This document shows positions 9,900 to 19,541 of a stretch of 29,132 nt of DNA, in pieces; the stretch's first letter is position 1; every line of letters begins with the position of its first letter. Under the pieces are notes generated by a model that was not told the origin of the DNA, made no database searches, and worked only from the letters and a program-made list of their open reading frames with translations. The stretch is from an uncultured Erysipelotrichaceae bacterium (lineage in GTDB: Bacteria; Bacillota_I; Bacilli_A; Erysipelotrichales; Coprobacillaceae): the NCBI GenBank assembly GCA_900544435.1, contig UQVG01000001.1:1-29132 (forward strand). Reading direction: 5' to 3'. The position numbers were made by a program, and so were the translations under genes.

Positions 9900-10667
9900 A
9901 TGTCGAAGGTTATAGCAATTACAAATCAAAAGGGTGGTGTTGGTAAAACAACGACAAGCGTTAATTTATCAGCTGCACTTGCGAAGATGAATTATAAAGT
10001 GTTACTTATAGATATGGATCCTCAAGCAAATGCAACACAAGGTATTGGTATCGATAGAGATTATATTGAATTATCAACATATCATGTTTTAACAGGAGAA
10101 GTTGGTTTAGAAAAAGTAATTCAACATTCTTATATTGAAAACCTAGATGTTGCACCAGGAGAAATAGATTTAGCAGGGATAGATTTAGAATTAGCACATG
10201 TAAAACAAGGAAGAGAAGTGCGTTTAAAACAATCATTAGATAAAATTAAAGATTATTATGACTTTGTTTTTATTGATTGTCCACCAGCCCTTGGTTTATT
10301 AAATACAAATGCATTAACTTCATGTGATACAGTACTTATCCCAGTACAATGTGAATACTATGCACTTGAAGGTTTAACACAACTGTTAAATACAATTAAA
10401 TTAACACAAAATCATTTTAATAAAAAACTTTCTATTGAAGGTTTATTATTAACAATGTTAGATCAACGTACAAATTTAGGATTGGAAGTTTCTCAAGAAG
10501 TAAGAAAGTATTTTAAAGAAAAGGTTTATAAAACTGTTATTCCAAGAAATATTAAATTATCTGAGGCACCAAGTGCAGGAATCTGTATTTTTGATTATGA
10601 TGGATCTTCTGTTGGTGCTCAAGCTTATAAAGAACTTGCAAAGGAAGTGTTGAGTAGAAATGGCTGA
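9900..10667 (+). CDS. soj: ParA/Soj chromosome-partitioning ATPase
   Basis: A 255-residue P-loop ATPase of the MinD/ParA class that acts with ParB on origin segregation and, in Bacillus, on DnaA activity. The deviant Walker A box KGGVGKTTT (K11 to T19, signature lysine K11) and the switch regions IDMDPQANAT and FIDCPP are intact. AAAGGGG lies across the psd stop, and only 2 nt separate the psd stop from this start. The gene overlaps parB by 8 nt. The short N-terminus without a helix-turn-helix fits a chromosomal Soj, not a plasmid ParA. Confidence 0.95.
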   Translation: MSKVIAITNQKGGVGKTTTSVNLSAALAKMNYKVLLIDMDPQANATQGIGIDRDYIELSTYHVLTGEVGLEKVIQHSYIENLDVAPGEIDLAGIDLELAHVKQGREVRLKQSLDKIKDYYDFVFIDCPPALGLLNTNALTSCDTVLIPVQCEYYALEGLTQLLNTIKLTQNHFNKKLSIEGLLLTMLDQRTNLGLEVSQEVRKYFKEKVYKTVIPRNIKLSEAPSAGICIFDYDGSSVGAQAYKELAKEVLSRNG

Positions 10668-11532
10668 GAAAAAGAAAAAATTAAATAAAGGATTAGATGC
10701 TATTTTTGGTGGAGATATTACATCATTAATTGATGATATTGAACATAATACACCTGAAAGTAGTCAAGAAAAAATCAAATTAGATGAAATTAGACCTAAT
10801 CCTTATCAACCAAGAAAAGTATTTGCTGAACAAGCTTTAAATGAACTTGCTTTATCAATTCAAGAACATGGTATTTTCCAACCAGTTATTTTAAAGAAAT
10901 CTGTTCAAGGATATGAAATTGTTGCTGGTGAAAGAAGATGTCGTGCAGCTAGAATGGCACATTTAGAAGAAGTTCCAGCAATTATTGTTGATTTTAGTGA
11001 TCAACAAATGATGGAAATTGCTTTATTAGAAAATATTCAAAGAGAAGATTTAAATGCCATCGAAGAAGCACAAGCTTATCAAACGATGATGGAAAAGCTT
11101 AAACTTACACAAAATGAATTAGCTAAACGTATTGGCAAATCAAGAACACATATTACAAATACACTTAGATTATTGAATTTACCTGAAAAGATTCAAGAAT
11201 ATGTATTAGATGGTTCTTTATCAATGGGACATGCAAGAGCTTTAATTACCTTGGATAAAGAAAGAGCATTAAAGATTGCTAAAAGAGTAATTGATGAAAA
11301 ATTATCTGTTAGAGATGTTGAAAATATTGTAAAAGGTTTTGAACTTCAAGAAGCTAGAAAGAATAAACCTAAGGTTGAAAAACCTAAAGAATATCAATAT
11401 GTTGAAGGATTACTTAGAAAAAAATATCGTACGAGAATCAAAGTAGATGATAAGTCTATTACAATTAAATACTCTGACATAGATGATTTAAATAGATTAT
11501 TAGAATTAATGGGTGTTATTGAAGAAAGCTAG
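10660..11532 (+). CDS. spo0J: ParB/Spo0J chromosome-partitioning protein
   Basis: A 290-residue centromere-binding CTPase that loads at parS sites and recruits SMC. Order seen: an N-terminal Soj-interacting segment (KKLNKGLDAIFGG), a ParB/CTPase domain from about residue 38 with RPNPYQPRK and GERRCRAAR, then ALLENIQREDLNAIEEA. A helix-turn-helix follows at about residues 145-175 (TQNELAKRIGKSRTHITNTLRLLNLP), then a C-terminal dimerisation region. It overlaps soj by 8 nt and ends the operon at a strong terminator. No full parS site (TGTTTCACGTGAAACA) was found in the window. Confidence 0.95.
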   Translation: MAEKKKKLNKGLDAIFGGDITSLIDDIEHNTPESSQEKIKLDEIRPNPYQPRKVFAEQALNELALSIQEHGIFQPVILKKSVQGYEIVAGERRCRAARMAHLEEVPAIIVDFSDQQMMEIALLENIQREDLNAIEEAQAYQTMMEKLKLTQNELAKRIGKSRTHITNTLRLLNLPEKIQEYVLDGSLSMGHARALITLDKERALKIAKRVIDEKLSVRDVENIVKGFELQEARKNKPKVEKPKEYQYVEGLLRKKYRTRIKVDDKSITIKYSDIDDLNRLLELMGVIEES

Positions 11533-11554
11533 AAGTCGTAAGACTTCTTTTTTT
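11531..11554 (+). terminator. Terminator of the pssA-psd-soj-spo0J operon
   Basis: AGAAGTC-GTAA-GACTTCT followed by seven T, starting in the spo0J stop codon. Confidence 0.92.
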
Positions 11555-11618
11555 GTGACAAAGTATGAAACATGTAATAGAGCGGTGGTAAACGCTATCA
11601 AATATAAAATAAGCATTA

Positions 11619-11624
11619 TATACT
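11619..11624 (+). promoter_or_regulatory. Candidate -10 box for the riboswitch transcript
   Basis: TATACT lies about 20 nt before the 5' edge of the aptamer, so the RNA would start near 11631. The -35 is weak. This is the best-placed -10 in the stretch 11555-11640. Confidence 0.4.
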
Positions 11625-11639
11625 GTAAGTAGATAAAAT

Positions 11640-11713
11640 ATTTAGCAAAACTATTGAAAAATAGTGACGCAAAGCTACAGAGCTGAACCATAGAGAAGCT
11701 GGCTGAGTTGCAA
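11640..11713 (+). ncRNA. Cyclic di-GMP-I (GEMM-I) riboswitch aptamer
   Basis: The core elements of the class I c-di-GMP aptamer are present in order. AGCAAA leads into a 6-bp hairpin ACTATT-GAAA-AATAGT (11650-11665) closed by the GAAA tetraloop that docks in this family. The hallmark GACGCAAAGC follows directly (11666-11675). The second stem pairs CAG-AGCT (11678-11684) with AGCT-GG-CTG (11697-11705), and the conserved TGGCTGAGTTGC (11700-11711) closes the element, matching the consensus TRGCYGRGTT. It lies in the leader of the adhesin gene and overlaps a terminator. I identified it by eye, and a covariance-model search would be decisive. Confidence 0.88.
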
Positions 11714-11749
11714 TGATTTAGGGCACAGCTTTTCTATGGTTTTTTATTT
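11687..11749 (+). terminator. Riboswitch expression platform: intrinsic terminator
   Basis: ACCATAGAGAAGCTG (11687-11701) pairs over 15 bp with CAGCTTTTCTATGGT (11726-11740), one G-U, followed by TTTTTT. The 5' arm uses bases 11697-11701, which the aptamer needs for its second stem. The rest of that arm sits in the aptamer loop, so terminator and ligand-bound aptamer should exclude each other. The prediction is that c-di-GMP prevents termination and turns the adhesin on. Confidence 0.82.
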
Positions 11750-11764
11750 AGGGAGGAAGAAAAA

Positions 11765-14347
11765 ATGTTAAAAAAAGTTTTAGCTTATGTGATTGCTTTA
11801 GTGATGGTTGTTTCGTATTTTATAGGTAGTGTTTCAGCAAAGAGTGAAGATTATATGACATTACCAGTTCAGCTGTATGATTATGATGCAGATGGTTTAT
11901 TTTATGAATATGCTCTTTATAAAGGCATGGATACTTTTGGATTGGGCGAATCTAATAATGAAGGAATGACACAAGGTTTAGTCGCAAGTAAACTAGGAGA
12001 TGATGGACTTCCAGTTTATACAAAAAGTGCTGTTGAAAATGCAGCAAAAACAATTCAAGAAAATTTAGTTTCAGGGAAAAATGATGAATCTCTTACTAGA
12101 TATTCAATATTTAATACATTTGCAACTTATAAACAAGCCCAAGGAAGTACCTATACAAAAGATGACGTACTAGGAAATGAACAAAATTATTTCTATGATC
12201 GTTGGAATTTAGAAAATATTCAAGCTTCTAAAACAAATGGTATTCTTCATTCTGGAGTGGGTACGGTTTGGCAACAAGATACAGATGGTGTTGTTAATTA
12301 TGGTGTAAAAGATCATCTTAAAAAAACAATAGATGTAGAAGCAAATGCAGAATATAAATTTGATTGTTGGAGAGATGGTGGAGAACATGCTCTTAAATAC
12401 CAAATTAAAGATAGTAATGGAAATGTTTTAGATGATAATGGAAGTAATATAACATTTACGGCAACAACTTCAAAAGTTATATTAGACATTTATAAAGATG
12501 ATGATTATCAAGGAAGATTAAAATTCTCAATTCCAAAACTTACAAAAGAAGGTGTAACATCTAAAAATTATTTGGGTGATAATCGAGAAGGTAGTAACTT
12601 TATTAAAGAAGGTTGGACATCAGAAAAATACCAAGATAATTCCTATATCGATAAGGATAATGGTGAAATTATTCATGGTGATAATTATTGGAAACAAGAT
12701 GGAGATGGTGTTGTTTGTTTAAAGGATTCATCTATCGTTTTGAATACAGATATTCCAACAGATCAAAATATCAAATTAACTTATTATTTAGGATATGGTT
12801 ATAATGCTGACGGCATGACAATAGATCTTTTAGATTCTAATAATAAAGTTTTAGTAGAAAAATTAAAATTAGAAGATAAAGAAGGTGGAGAATATACTTT
12901 AACTACATTTGTTCCTCAAGGTACTGGAACAGTAAAAGTAAGAATTAATGGTAAAGAAAATTCTAGAATTGCTGCGATGACAATTACTCCTCTTGGACAA
13001 GTATTGCCATTAGGTGATTATAATGATACTGTTTTAAAATATAAAAATAATCAATTAAAAACAGTAGAAGATTGTTCAAGTTGTATGGATTATGCTTATT
13101 TAAGATTAAAAAACTTCTATAATACAGATTTCTATCTTAATAAAAAATCTAATAAATATAATCAAATGGTATTAAGAAAAATTGTAGAAGATAATACAAA
13201 TAAATATTATTTTGATTCTAGTAAAACAACAACTTATGATGAAACAAATAAATCATTCTATAATAATGAAGATGAAGGTATTTCAACAGGATTCTTCCCT
13301 TTAGATTATATGGATGGTGAAAAAATGAGTGATCAAAATGGTGATGATGCACAAGATCATAATTATCATTTTGCTATGAAAGTTGATGGTGATTTTATTT
13401 ATAAAAAAGGATCAAATCAATTCTTTGACTTTACTGGAGATGATGATGTTTATGTTTTCATCAATGGTCAATTAGCAGTAGATTTAGGTGGAGCACATAA
13501 AGAATTATCTACAAGTTTAGATATTGAAAAATATGCAAGTGAAAATGGAATAAAAAATGGTGAAAAATGTCATTTCCAAATGTTCTATTTAGAAAGACAT
13601 ACAACAACTAGTAACTGTAAAATTCAAACAAATTTAAAAATTGGAAATCATGTGGAATATAAATTTGAAAGTGGAACTGAATGTAAAACACCTCCACAAG
13701 ATATTTTAGATTTAGTACCAGTAGATGAAAATGAATATTTTGAAGGTGATGTTGTTCAAATTGCTGATCAAAATAAAACTTTTGAAAATTATGTAGATTT
13801 AGAAAATAAAGGTGTATGGAAATTTGTAGGATGGGATAAAGAAAATCAAGTAATGACAACTGAAGATATTCAATTTGTAGGTACATGGATTTTTATTCCT
13901 GATAATTTCAAAGTTAAATATGAATTTGTAAGTGGTACAAAAGGTAAAGAATTACCACAAGAAATTTTAGATATGTTACCAAATGATCTTGAACATTTAA
14001 CAAGAAATCAAATTATTGAAGTTGAAAATAATTTTAAGAAAGAAATTAAAGTAAAAGATGGTGTATGGAAATTTAAATCATGGGATAAAGATTCAGTAAC
14101 GATTGAAGATAAAGATGAATTCTTCAAAGGTGTTTGGGAATTTACAGCTAATGAAGAACCTACACAAAATGTTCAAAAACCTGAAAATAATCAAAAAGGC
14201 AATACAAACAAAACACAAAATATTACAAAACAAACGAAAACATCAAAAGTAAAAACAGGAGATGATACAGCACTCTTCATGTATAGTTTAATGTTATTAG
14301 TAGCACTTTTAGGATTTATGCTTGTATTAAGAAAGAAAGTAAGATAA
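11765..14347 (+). CDS. Sortase-anchored fibro-slime/SHIRT-repeat surface adhesin
   Basis: An 860-residue secreted cell-wall protein. Residues 1 to about 25 are a signal peptide with likely cleavage after SVSA. A region from about residue 36 (QLYDYDADGLFYEY) to about 625 carries the fibro-slime/PA14-like signature, including DYMDG near 514 and FTGDDDVYVFINGQLAVDLGG near 555-575. Two SHIRT-like repeats follow, about 628-713 and 714-795 (each with Y-F-SGT, LP and VWKF-WDK elements), then a Lys/Thr/Asn-rich wall linker. The C-terminus has a VKTGD sorting motif (829-833), a hydrophobic segment and RKKVR, the pattern of a sortase substrate. It is monocistronic, with GGGAGG before ATG 11765, and is controlled by the c-di-GMP riboswitch. 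Likely role: adhesion or biofilm. Confidence 0.88.
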   Translation: MLKKVLAYVIALVMVVSYFIGSVSAKSEDYMTLPVQLYDYDADGLFYEYALYKGMDTFGLGESNNEGMTQGLVASKLGDDGLPVYTKSAVENAAKTIQENLVSGKNDESLTRYSIFNTFATYKQAQGSTYTKDDVLGNEQNYFYDRWNLENIQASKTNGILHSGVGTVWQQDTDGVVNYGVKDHLKKTIDVEANAEYKFDCWRDGGEHALKYQIKDSNGNVLDDNGSNITFTATTSKVILDIYKDDDYQGRLKFSIPKLTKEGVTSKNYLGDNREGSNFIKEGWTSEKYQDNSYIDKDNGEIIHGDNYWKQDGDGVVCLKDSSIVLNTDIPTDQNIKLTYYLGYGYNADGMTIDLLDSNNKVLVEKLKLEDKEGGEYTLTTFVPQGTGTVKVRINGKENSRIAAMTITPLGQVLPLGDYNDTVLKYKNNQLKTVEDCSSCMDYAYLRLKNFYNTDFYLNKKSNKYNQMVLRKIVEDNTNKYYFDSSKTTTYDETNKSFYNNEDEGISTGFFPLDYMDGEKMSDQNGDDAQDHNYHFAMKVDGDFIYKKGSNQFFDFTGDDDVYVFINGQLAVDLGGAHKELSTSLDIEKYASENGIKNGEKCHFQMFYLERHTTTSNCKIQTNLKIGNHVEYKFESGTECKTPPQDILDLVPVDENEYFEGDVVQIADQNKTFENYVDLENKGVWKFVGWDKENQVMTTEDIQFVGTWIFIPDNFKVKYEFVSGTKGKELPQEILDMLPNDLEHLTRNQIIEVENNFKKEIKVKDGVWKFKSWDKDSVTIEDKDEFFKGVWEFTANEEPTQNVQKPENNQKGNTNKTQNITKQTKTSKVKTGDDTALFMYSLMLLVALLGFMLVLRKKVR

Positions 14348-14370
14348 GGACTTGTTAATAAGTCCTTTTT
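14346..14370 (+). terminator. Terminator of the adhesin gene
   Basis: AAGGACTT-GTTAAT-AAGTCCTT followed by a T tract. Confidence 0.88.
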
Positions 14371-14401
14371 CTATGCGATAAAGTTATAGCAGATTGCAAA
14401 A

Positions 14402-14430
14402 TTGATATTGTACATCTGAGCTTTTTTATT
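14402..14430 (+). promoter_or_regulatory. Candidate promoter of the second aldo/keto reductase
   Basis: TTGATA (14402-14407), a 17-nt spacer and TTTATT (14425-14430). Moderate match only. Confidence 0.35.
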
Positions 14431-14461
14431 TCAAAATATAAGTAAGAAAAGAGGAAATATT

Positions 14462-15331
14462 ATGGAATATCAAACATTAAATAATGGGTTAAAAATCCCA
14501 ACAATAGGATTTGGTGTCTTTAGAGTACCAGATAAAAAAGAATGTGAAGAATCAGTTTATCAAGCAATTAAAGCAGGCTATCGTTTAATTGATACAGCTG
14601 CTTCTTATACCAATGAAGATGCTGTAGGAGCAGGTGTTAAAAGAGCAATTGATGAAGGTATTTGTACAAGAGAAGATTTATTTATTACTTCTAAAATGTG
14701 GGTTCAAGATATGCAAAACTATGAAACTGCTAAAAAAGCAATTGATGCATCTATTGAAAAAAGTGGTTTAGGATATTTAGATTTATATTTATTACATCAA
14801 GCGATGGGAGATTATTTCAGTGCTTGGAGAGCCATGGAAGATGCTTATAAAGAAGGTAAGTTAAAAGCCATTGGTGTTTCTAACTTTTATGCACATGTTC
14901 TTGTCAATTTTGTTCATACAGTAGAAATTAAACCGATGGTCAATCAAGTAGAACTCCATCCATATTACACACAAGAAAAAGCAATTGAAACAATGAAAAA
15001 ATTAGATGTTATTCCAGAAGCATGGGCACCATTAGGTGGAGGAAGATATAATCCATTTGAAGATGAAATGTTAAAAGGAATTGCAGCTAAATATAATAAG
15101 TCTGTAGGACAAGTGATTTTAAGATGGAATGTACAAAGAGGAGTTGTTGTTATACCAAAATCAACACATGTAGAAAGAATAAAAGAAAATATAGATATCT
15201 TTGATTTTGAATTAAATGAAGAAGAAATGAAACAAATTTCATCATTAGATATGGGATATTCAGGATCAAGAGCTAAACATTTTGACACTGAATTTGTGGA
15301 AGTGTGCTTGGCTAAAAAAATCCATGATTAA
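14462..15331 (+). CDS. Aldo/keto reductase (2,5-diketogluconate reductase-like)
   Basis: A 289-residue TIM-barrel NADPH-dependent carbonyl reductase of the short AKR5-type branch. The catalytic tetrad is D44, Y49 (LIDTAASYTNE), K78 (FITSKMW) and H112 (YLLHQ). The coenzyme-binding VVIPKSTHVERIKENIDIFDFEL lies near the C-terminus. It is clearly a different subfamily from the reductase at 6093 (different length and motif spacing), so the two are not a recent duplication. It has its own terminator and is probably monocistronic. The substrate is unknown. Members act on small aldehydes, methylglyoxal and keto sugars. Confidence 0.94.
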   Translation: MEYQTLNNGLKIPTIGFGVFRVPDKKECEESVYQAIKAGYRLIDTAASYTNEDAVGAGVKRAIDEGICTREDLFITSKMWVQDMQNYETAKKAIDASIEKSGLGYLDLYLLHQAMGDYFSAWRAMEDAYKEGKLKAIGVSNFYAHVLVNFVHTVEIKPMVNQVELHPYYTQEKAIETMKKLDVIPEAWAPLGGGRYNPFEDEMLKGIAAKYNKSVGQVILRWNVQRGVVVIPKSTHVERIKENIDIFDFELNEEEMKQISSLDMGYSGSRAKHFDTEFVEVCLAKKIHD

Positions 15332-15336
15332 TAGTA

Positions 15337-15377
15337 GCGTGATTATTTTCAATTAATGAAATAATCACGCTTTTTTT
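15337..15377 (+). terminator. Terminator of the second aldo/keto reductase
   Basis: A 12-bp perfect stem (15337-15348 with 15359-15370, GCGTGATTATTT/AAATAATCACGC) and seven T. Confidence 0.93.
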
Positions 15378-15402
15378 ATATAAGGTGTTAAGATGGTTTT
15401 AG

Positions 15403-16891
<1,489 letters not shown>

Positions 16892-16893
<2 letters not shown>

Positions 16894-16914
16894 AGATTCT
16901 TTGAATCTCTTTTT
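16892..16914 (+). terminator. Terminator of the GH1 gene
   Basis: AGAGATTC-TTT-GAATCTCT and four T, starting in the stop codon. Confidence 0.88.
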
Positions 16915-16925
16915 CTTTATATAAA

Positions 16926-16954
16926 GTGACAGATAAGCAATAAAGTTGTATGAT
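16926..16954 (+). promoter_or_regulatory. Promoter of the yybS-like gene
   Basis: GTGACA (16926-16931, five of six), a 17-nt spacer and TATGAT (16949-16954). The predicted start near 16961 rules out translation from TTG 16946. Confidence 0.65.
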
Positions 16955-16969
16955 AATCACGGTGATGAA

Positions 16970-17536
16970 ATGAAAAGAGAAAAGACAAAACAAATTGTAA
17001 CAGGAGCTTTTATGGCAGCACTTTTTGGAGTGTTATCGGTTGTGAATGTTTATACAGGAACGATGTTTGATATTATTTTTATTTATCTGATGACAGTTGC
17101 ATTAGCTTATTATACGTTTAAGTTTAATGAAAAGATGGCTGTTCTTGTTCTGTTTACAAGTACGTTTATTTTATTTTTAACAGGTGAATTATTTTTTACT
17201 TTGTATTCTTTCTTTACTTTACCATTAGGTATTTTATATATTTATTGTTTGAAAAGGGATATTGATGGTAAATGGATTTTAAGAATATATAGTATGTTGA
17301 AGAATTTTGTTGTTTTATTTTTATTAAATTCTTTATTAGGTTTAAATACTTTTACAGATGCTAAAGATATTTATTATAGTATTGTAAGTATTCTTCCTTT
17401 TTTAGAAAGTGATTTTTTAAAGAATGGAATGTTTATTATTTTATGGATTGTTTTATCATTTTCGGAGGTTTATATTATTAAGGTTTATACGAATCTATTT
17501 ATCTTAAGAATGAATAAAAATAAGATGATGAAATAA
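16970..17536 (+). CDS. YybS-like (DUF2232) membrane protein, short form
   Basis: A 188-residue integral membrane protein with about five or six hydrophobic segments. The opening KQIVTGAFMAALFGVLSVVN and its position just before gdpP-rplI match the yybS/DUF2232 family, whose genes sit beside gdpP in many Bacillota. Bacillus YybS is about 300 residues, so this copy is short. I place the start at ATG 16970 (GGTG 5 nt upstream), because TTG 16946 overlaps the -10 box. The function is not established. ECF-transporter S-component-like folds have been proposed for related families. The family assignment rests largely on position and hydrophobic pattern. Confidence 0.7.
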   Translation: MKREKTKQIVTGAFMAALFGVLSVVNVYTGTMFDIIFIYLMTVALAYYTFKFNEKMAVLVLFTSTFILFLTGELFFTLYSFFTLPLGILYIYCLKRDIDGKWILRIYSMLKNFVVLFLLNSLLGLNTFTDAKDIYYSIVSILPFLESDFLKNGMFIILWIVLSFSEVYIIKVYTNLFILRMNKNKMMK

Positions 17537-17547
17537 ATGAATTCATG

Positions 17548-17553
17548 TATAAT
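17548..17553 (+). promoter_or_regulatory. -10 box of the gdpP operon
   Basis: A perfect TATAAT 28 nt before the gdpP start. The -35 (17525-17530) is weak. A 10-bp palindrome ATGAATTCAT (17537-17546) fills the spacer directly before the -10 and could be a repressor site. Confidence 0.55.
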
Positions 17554-17580
17554 ATAAGGTAATAAAGAGGAGGGTATTTC

Positions 17581-19536
17581 ATGATTAAGAAGCTGATGCA
17601 ACTTAGAAATACAATAGTTGCTTTATTAGGAGTAGAATATGTATTAGCTTTATTAACTTATATGTTTTTACAAAATCGTATTACATTATCATTAATGATT
17701 TATATTTTGATTAAAAATGTAGTATGTATTATTGTTTTATATTATCTCCATAATATGTTCAATGAAATGACTTATAGTGTTAAAGAAGCACTCAATGATG
17801 AAACAAAGAATGCTTTGATTTTTGGTGGAATAGGTCTTATTAAATATGATGAAAATAGAAATGTTGTATGGGTCAGTGATTTATTGCATGAACTTGGTAT
17901 AAAAATTGTTGGTAAAAAATTGCTTGAATGGCAACCCTTACTAGCAACACTTTTTGAAGATGAAGATGTTAGAACAATTGATATTAATTCTAGAAGATAT
18001 GAAGTATATAATTCTAGAAATAATCGTTTGCTATTTTTAAAAGATGTAACAGATTTAACAACGATTGAAAAAGAATATAATGATCAACAACTTTGTGTTG
18101 CCTATTTAACAATTGATAATTATGATGATTCTATTGAATATGCTGATGAACAAAAATCAGTAATGATTGAAACTATTTCTAGACAAATGATTTTTGATTG
18201 GGCTAAAGATAATGGGATTATTTTAAAAAGATATAAAGAAGATGGGTATTTAGCTATCTTTAATGAAAGAATTTATCGTAAACAAGTAGAAGTTCGTTTT
18301 TGTATTTTAGATGAATTTAAACAAAAAATGGAATCAATTGGAGCGGTCATGTCTTTATCAATGGGAATTGGTAGAGGATCTAAAGTTTTACGTGAATTAG
18401 ATGAACTTGCATTTAGTGCTATTTCTTTATCTTATTCACGTGGTGGAGATCAAGTAGCGGTTAAAACATTAGATGAAGAAATTCGTTATTTTGGTGGAAA
18501 CAGTGAAAATAGCGAAAAAGCTAATCGTGTAAGAGCACGTGTTATTTCACAAACACTAGCAAGTTTAGTAAAACAAAGTAAAAATATCCTTATTATGGGA
18601 CATAAACAATCTGATTTAGATTCTTTTGGAGCAAGTTTGGCTGTCGCAAAATTTGTTAAAGCATTTGAAAAAGATGCTTATGTGATTGTTGATGAAAATT
18701 CTTTAGAAGAAAAAACAGGAAATATTGCACGTCGTTTAATGGCGGAAGATTTATACAAAGGAAGAATTATTTCGCCAATGAAAGCAATCGACCTTATTGA
18801 CAGTGATACATTACTTATTTGTGTAGATAATCATAAGCCAACACTTGCTATTAGTGAAGAGGTTTTAGATAAAGCAGAGAAAATTGTTGTTATTGATCAT
18901 CATCGTCGAGGGGAAGACTTTGTTGATTCGCCAATCTTAACTTACTTGGAACCTGCGGCTTCTTCGACTGTAGAATTAGTTGTAGAATTATTTGAATACC
19001 AAAGAGTAGAAATAGAAGTTTTACCAACAGAAGCAACGATTATGTATGCAGGGATGTTGGTGGATACAAATTATTTTAGAAATCATGTTGGTTCACGTAC
19101 TTTCCAAATTGCATCTAAGCTTAAAGAAAAACAAGCAAATGTCGCAAAAGCATATGAATTTTTACAAGATGATTATAAAACAACACAAGAAAAAATGTCT
19201 ATTTCTGCTAATGCTTATCGTTTTGGAAATGATATACTAATAGCGTATGGAAATGAAGAAGAGATTTATACAAGACCTCTACTAGCGAAAGTTGGTAATG
19301 AGTTATTAAATATTGCTGAGATAAAAGCGGTATTTGTTGTTGGACGCGTAGATAAGGATAAAATTGCTATTTCTGCTCGTTCTAAAACAGAGGTTAATGT
19401 ACAGTTGATTATGGAAAAACTTGGTGGTGGTGGCCATTTTTCAATGGCAGCATGTCAAGTTGAAGAAGAAACTGTTAAGAAAGCGATTGATAGATTAGAA
19501 GAAGCTATTGATCAATATTTGGATGAAAGAGGGTAA
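17581..19536 (+). CDS. gdpP: Cyclic di-AMP phosphodiesterase
   Basis: Membrane-anchored enzyme that hydrolyses c-di-AMP to pApA, tuning potassium and osmotic balance and wall stress. The 651 residues are in GdpP order: two N-terminal membrane segments (about 10-65), a PAS-like domain (about 80-160), and a degenerate GGDEF domain ending in SYSRGGDQVAVK. The DHH catalytic domain has MGHKQSDLDSFG, CVDNHKP and VIDHHRRGED. A DHHA1 domain closes the protein with GGGGHFSMAACQ. All metal-binding motifs are present. AGGAGGG precedes ATG 17581. The next gene, rplI, starts 5 nt after its stop, in the order known from Bacillus and relatives. Confidence 0.95.
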   Translation: MIKKLMQLRNTIVALLGVEYVLALLTYMFLQNRITLSLMIYILIKNVVCIIVLYYLHNMFNEMTYSVKEALNDETKNALIFGGIGLIKYDENRNVVWVSDLLHELGIKIVGKKLLEWQPLLATLFEDEDVRTIDINSRRYEVYNSRNNRLLFLKDVTDLTTIEKEYNDQQLCVAYLTIDNYDDSIEYADEQKSVMIETISRQMIFDWAKDNGIILKRYKEDGYLAIFNERIYRKQVEVRFCILDEFKQKMESIGAVMSLSMGIGRGSKVLRELDELAFSAISLSYSRGGDQVAVKTLDEEIRYFGGNSENSEKANRVRARVISQTLASLVKQSKNILIMGHKQSDLDSFGASLAVAKFVKAFEKDAYVIVDENSLEEKTGNIARRLMAEDLYKGRIISPMKAIDLIDSDTLLICVDNHKPTLAISEEVLDKAEKIVVIDHHRRGEDFVDSPILTYLEPAASSTVELVVELFEYQRVEIEVLPTEATIMYAGMLVDTNYFRNHVGSRTFQIASKLKEKQANVAKAYEFLQDDYKTTQEKMSISANAYRFGNDILIAYGNEEEIYTRPLLAKVGNELLNIAEIKAVFVVGRVDKDKIAISARSKTEVNVQLIMEKLGGGGHFSMAACQVEEETVKKAIDRLEEAIDQYLDERG

Positions 19537-19541
19537 AAAAG

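Noticed and set aside
11563..11578. Possible parS site near spo0J
   Set aside because: Only one half (TGTTTCA on the minus strand) matches. The other half of the 16-bp palindrome is absent.
13608..13886. 92-residue minus-strand open frame inside the adhesin gene
   Set aside because: Low-complexity Leu/Phe/Gln-rich product from the complement of a Glu/Lys/Asn-rich region. No ribosome binding site, antisense to a well-supported gene.
14390..14430. Second hairpin (CAGAT...ATCTG) with T run after the adhesin terminator
   Set aside because: The stem is interrupted and needs G-U pairs. The region is better used as a promoter for the next gene.
14965..15288. 107-residue minus-strand open frame inside the second aldo/keto reductase
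   Set aside because: Shadow of a complete enzyme with an intact catalytic tetrad.
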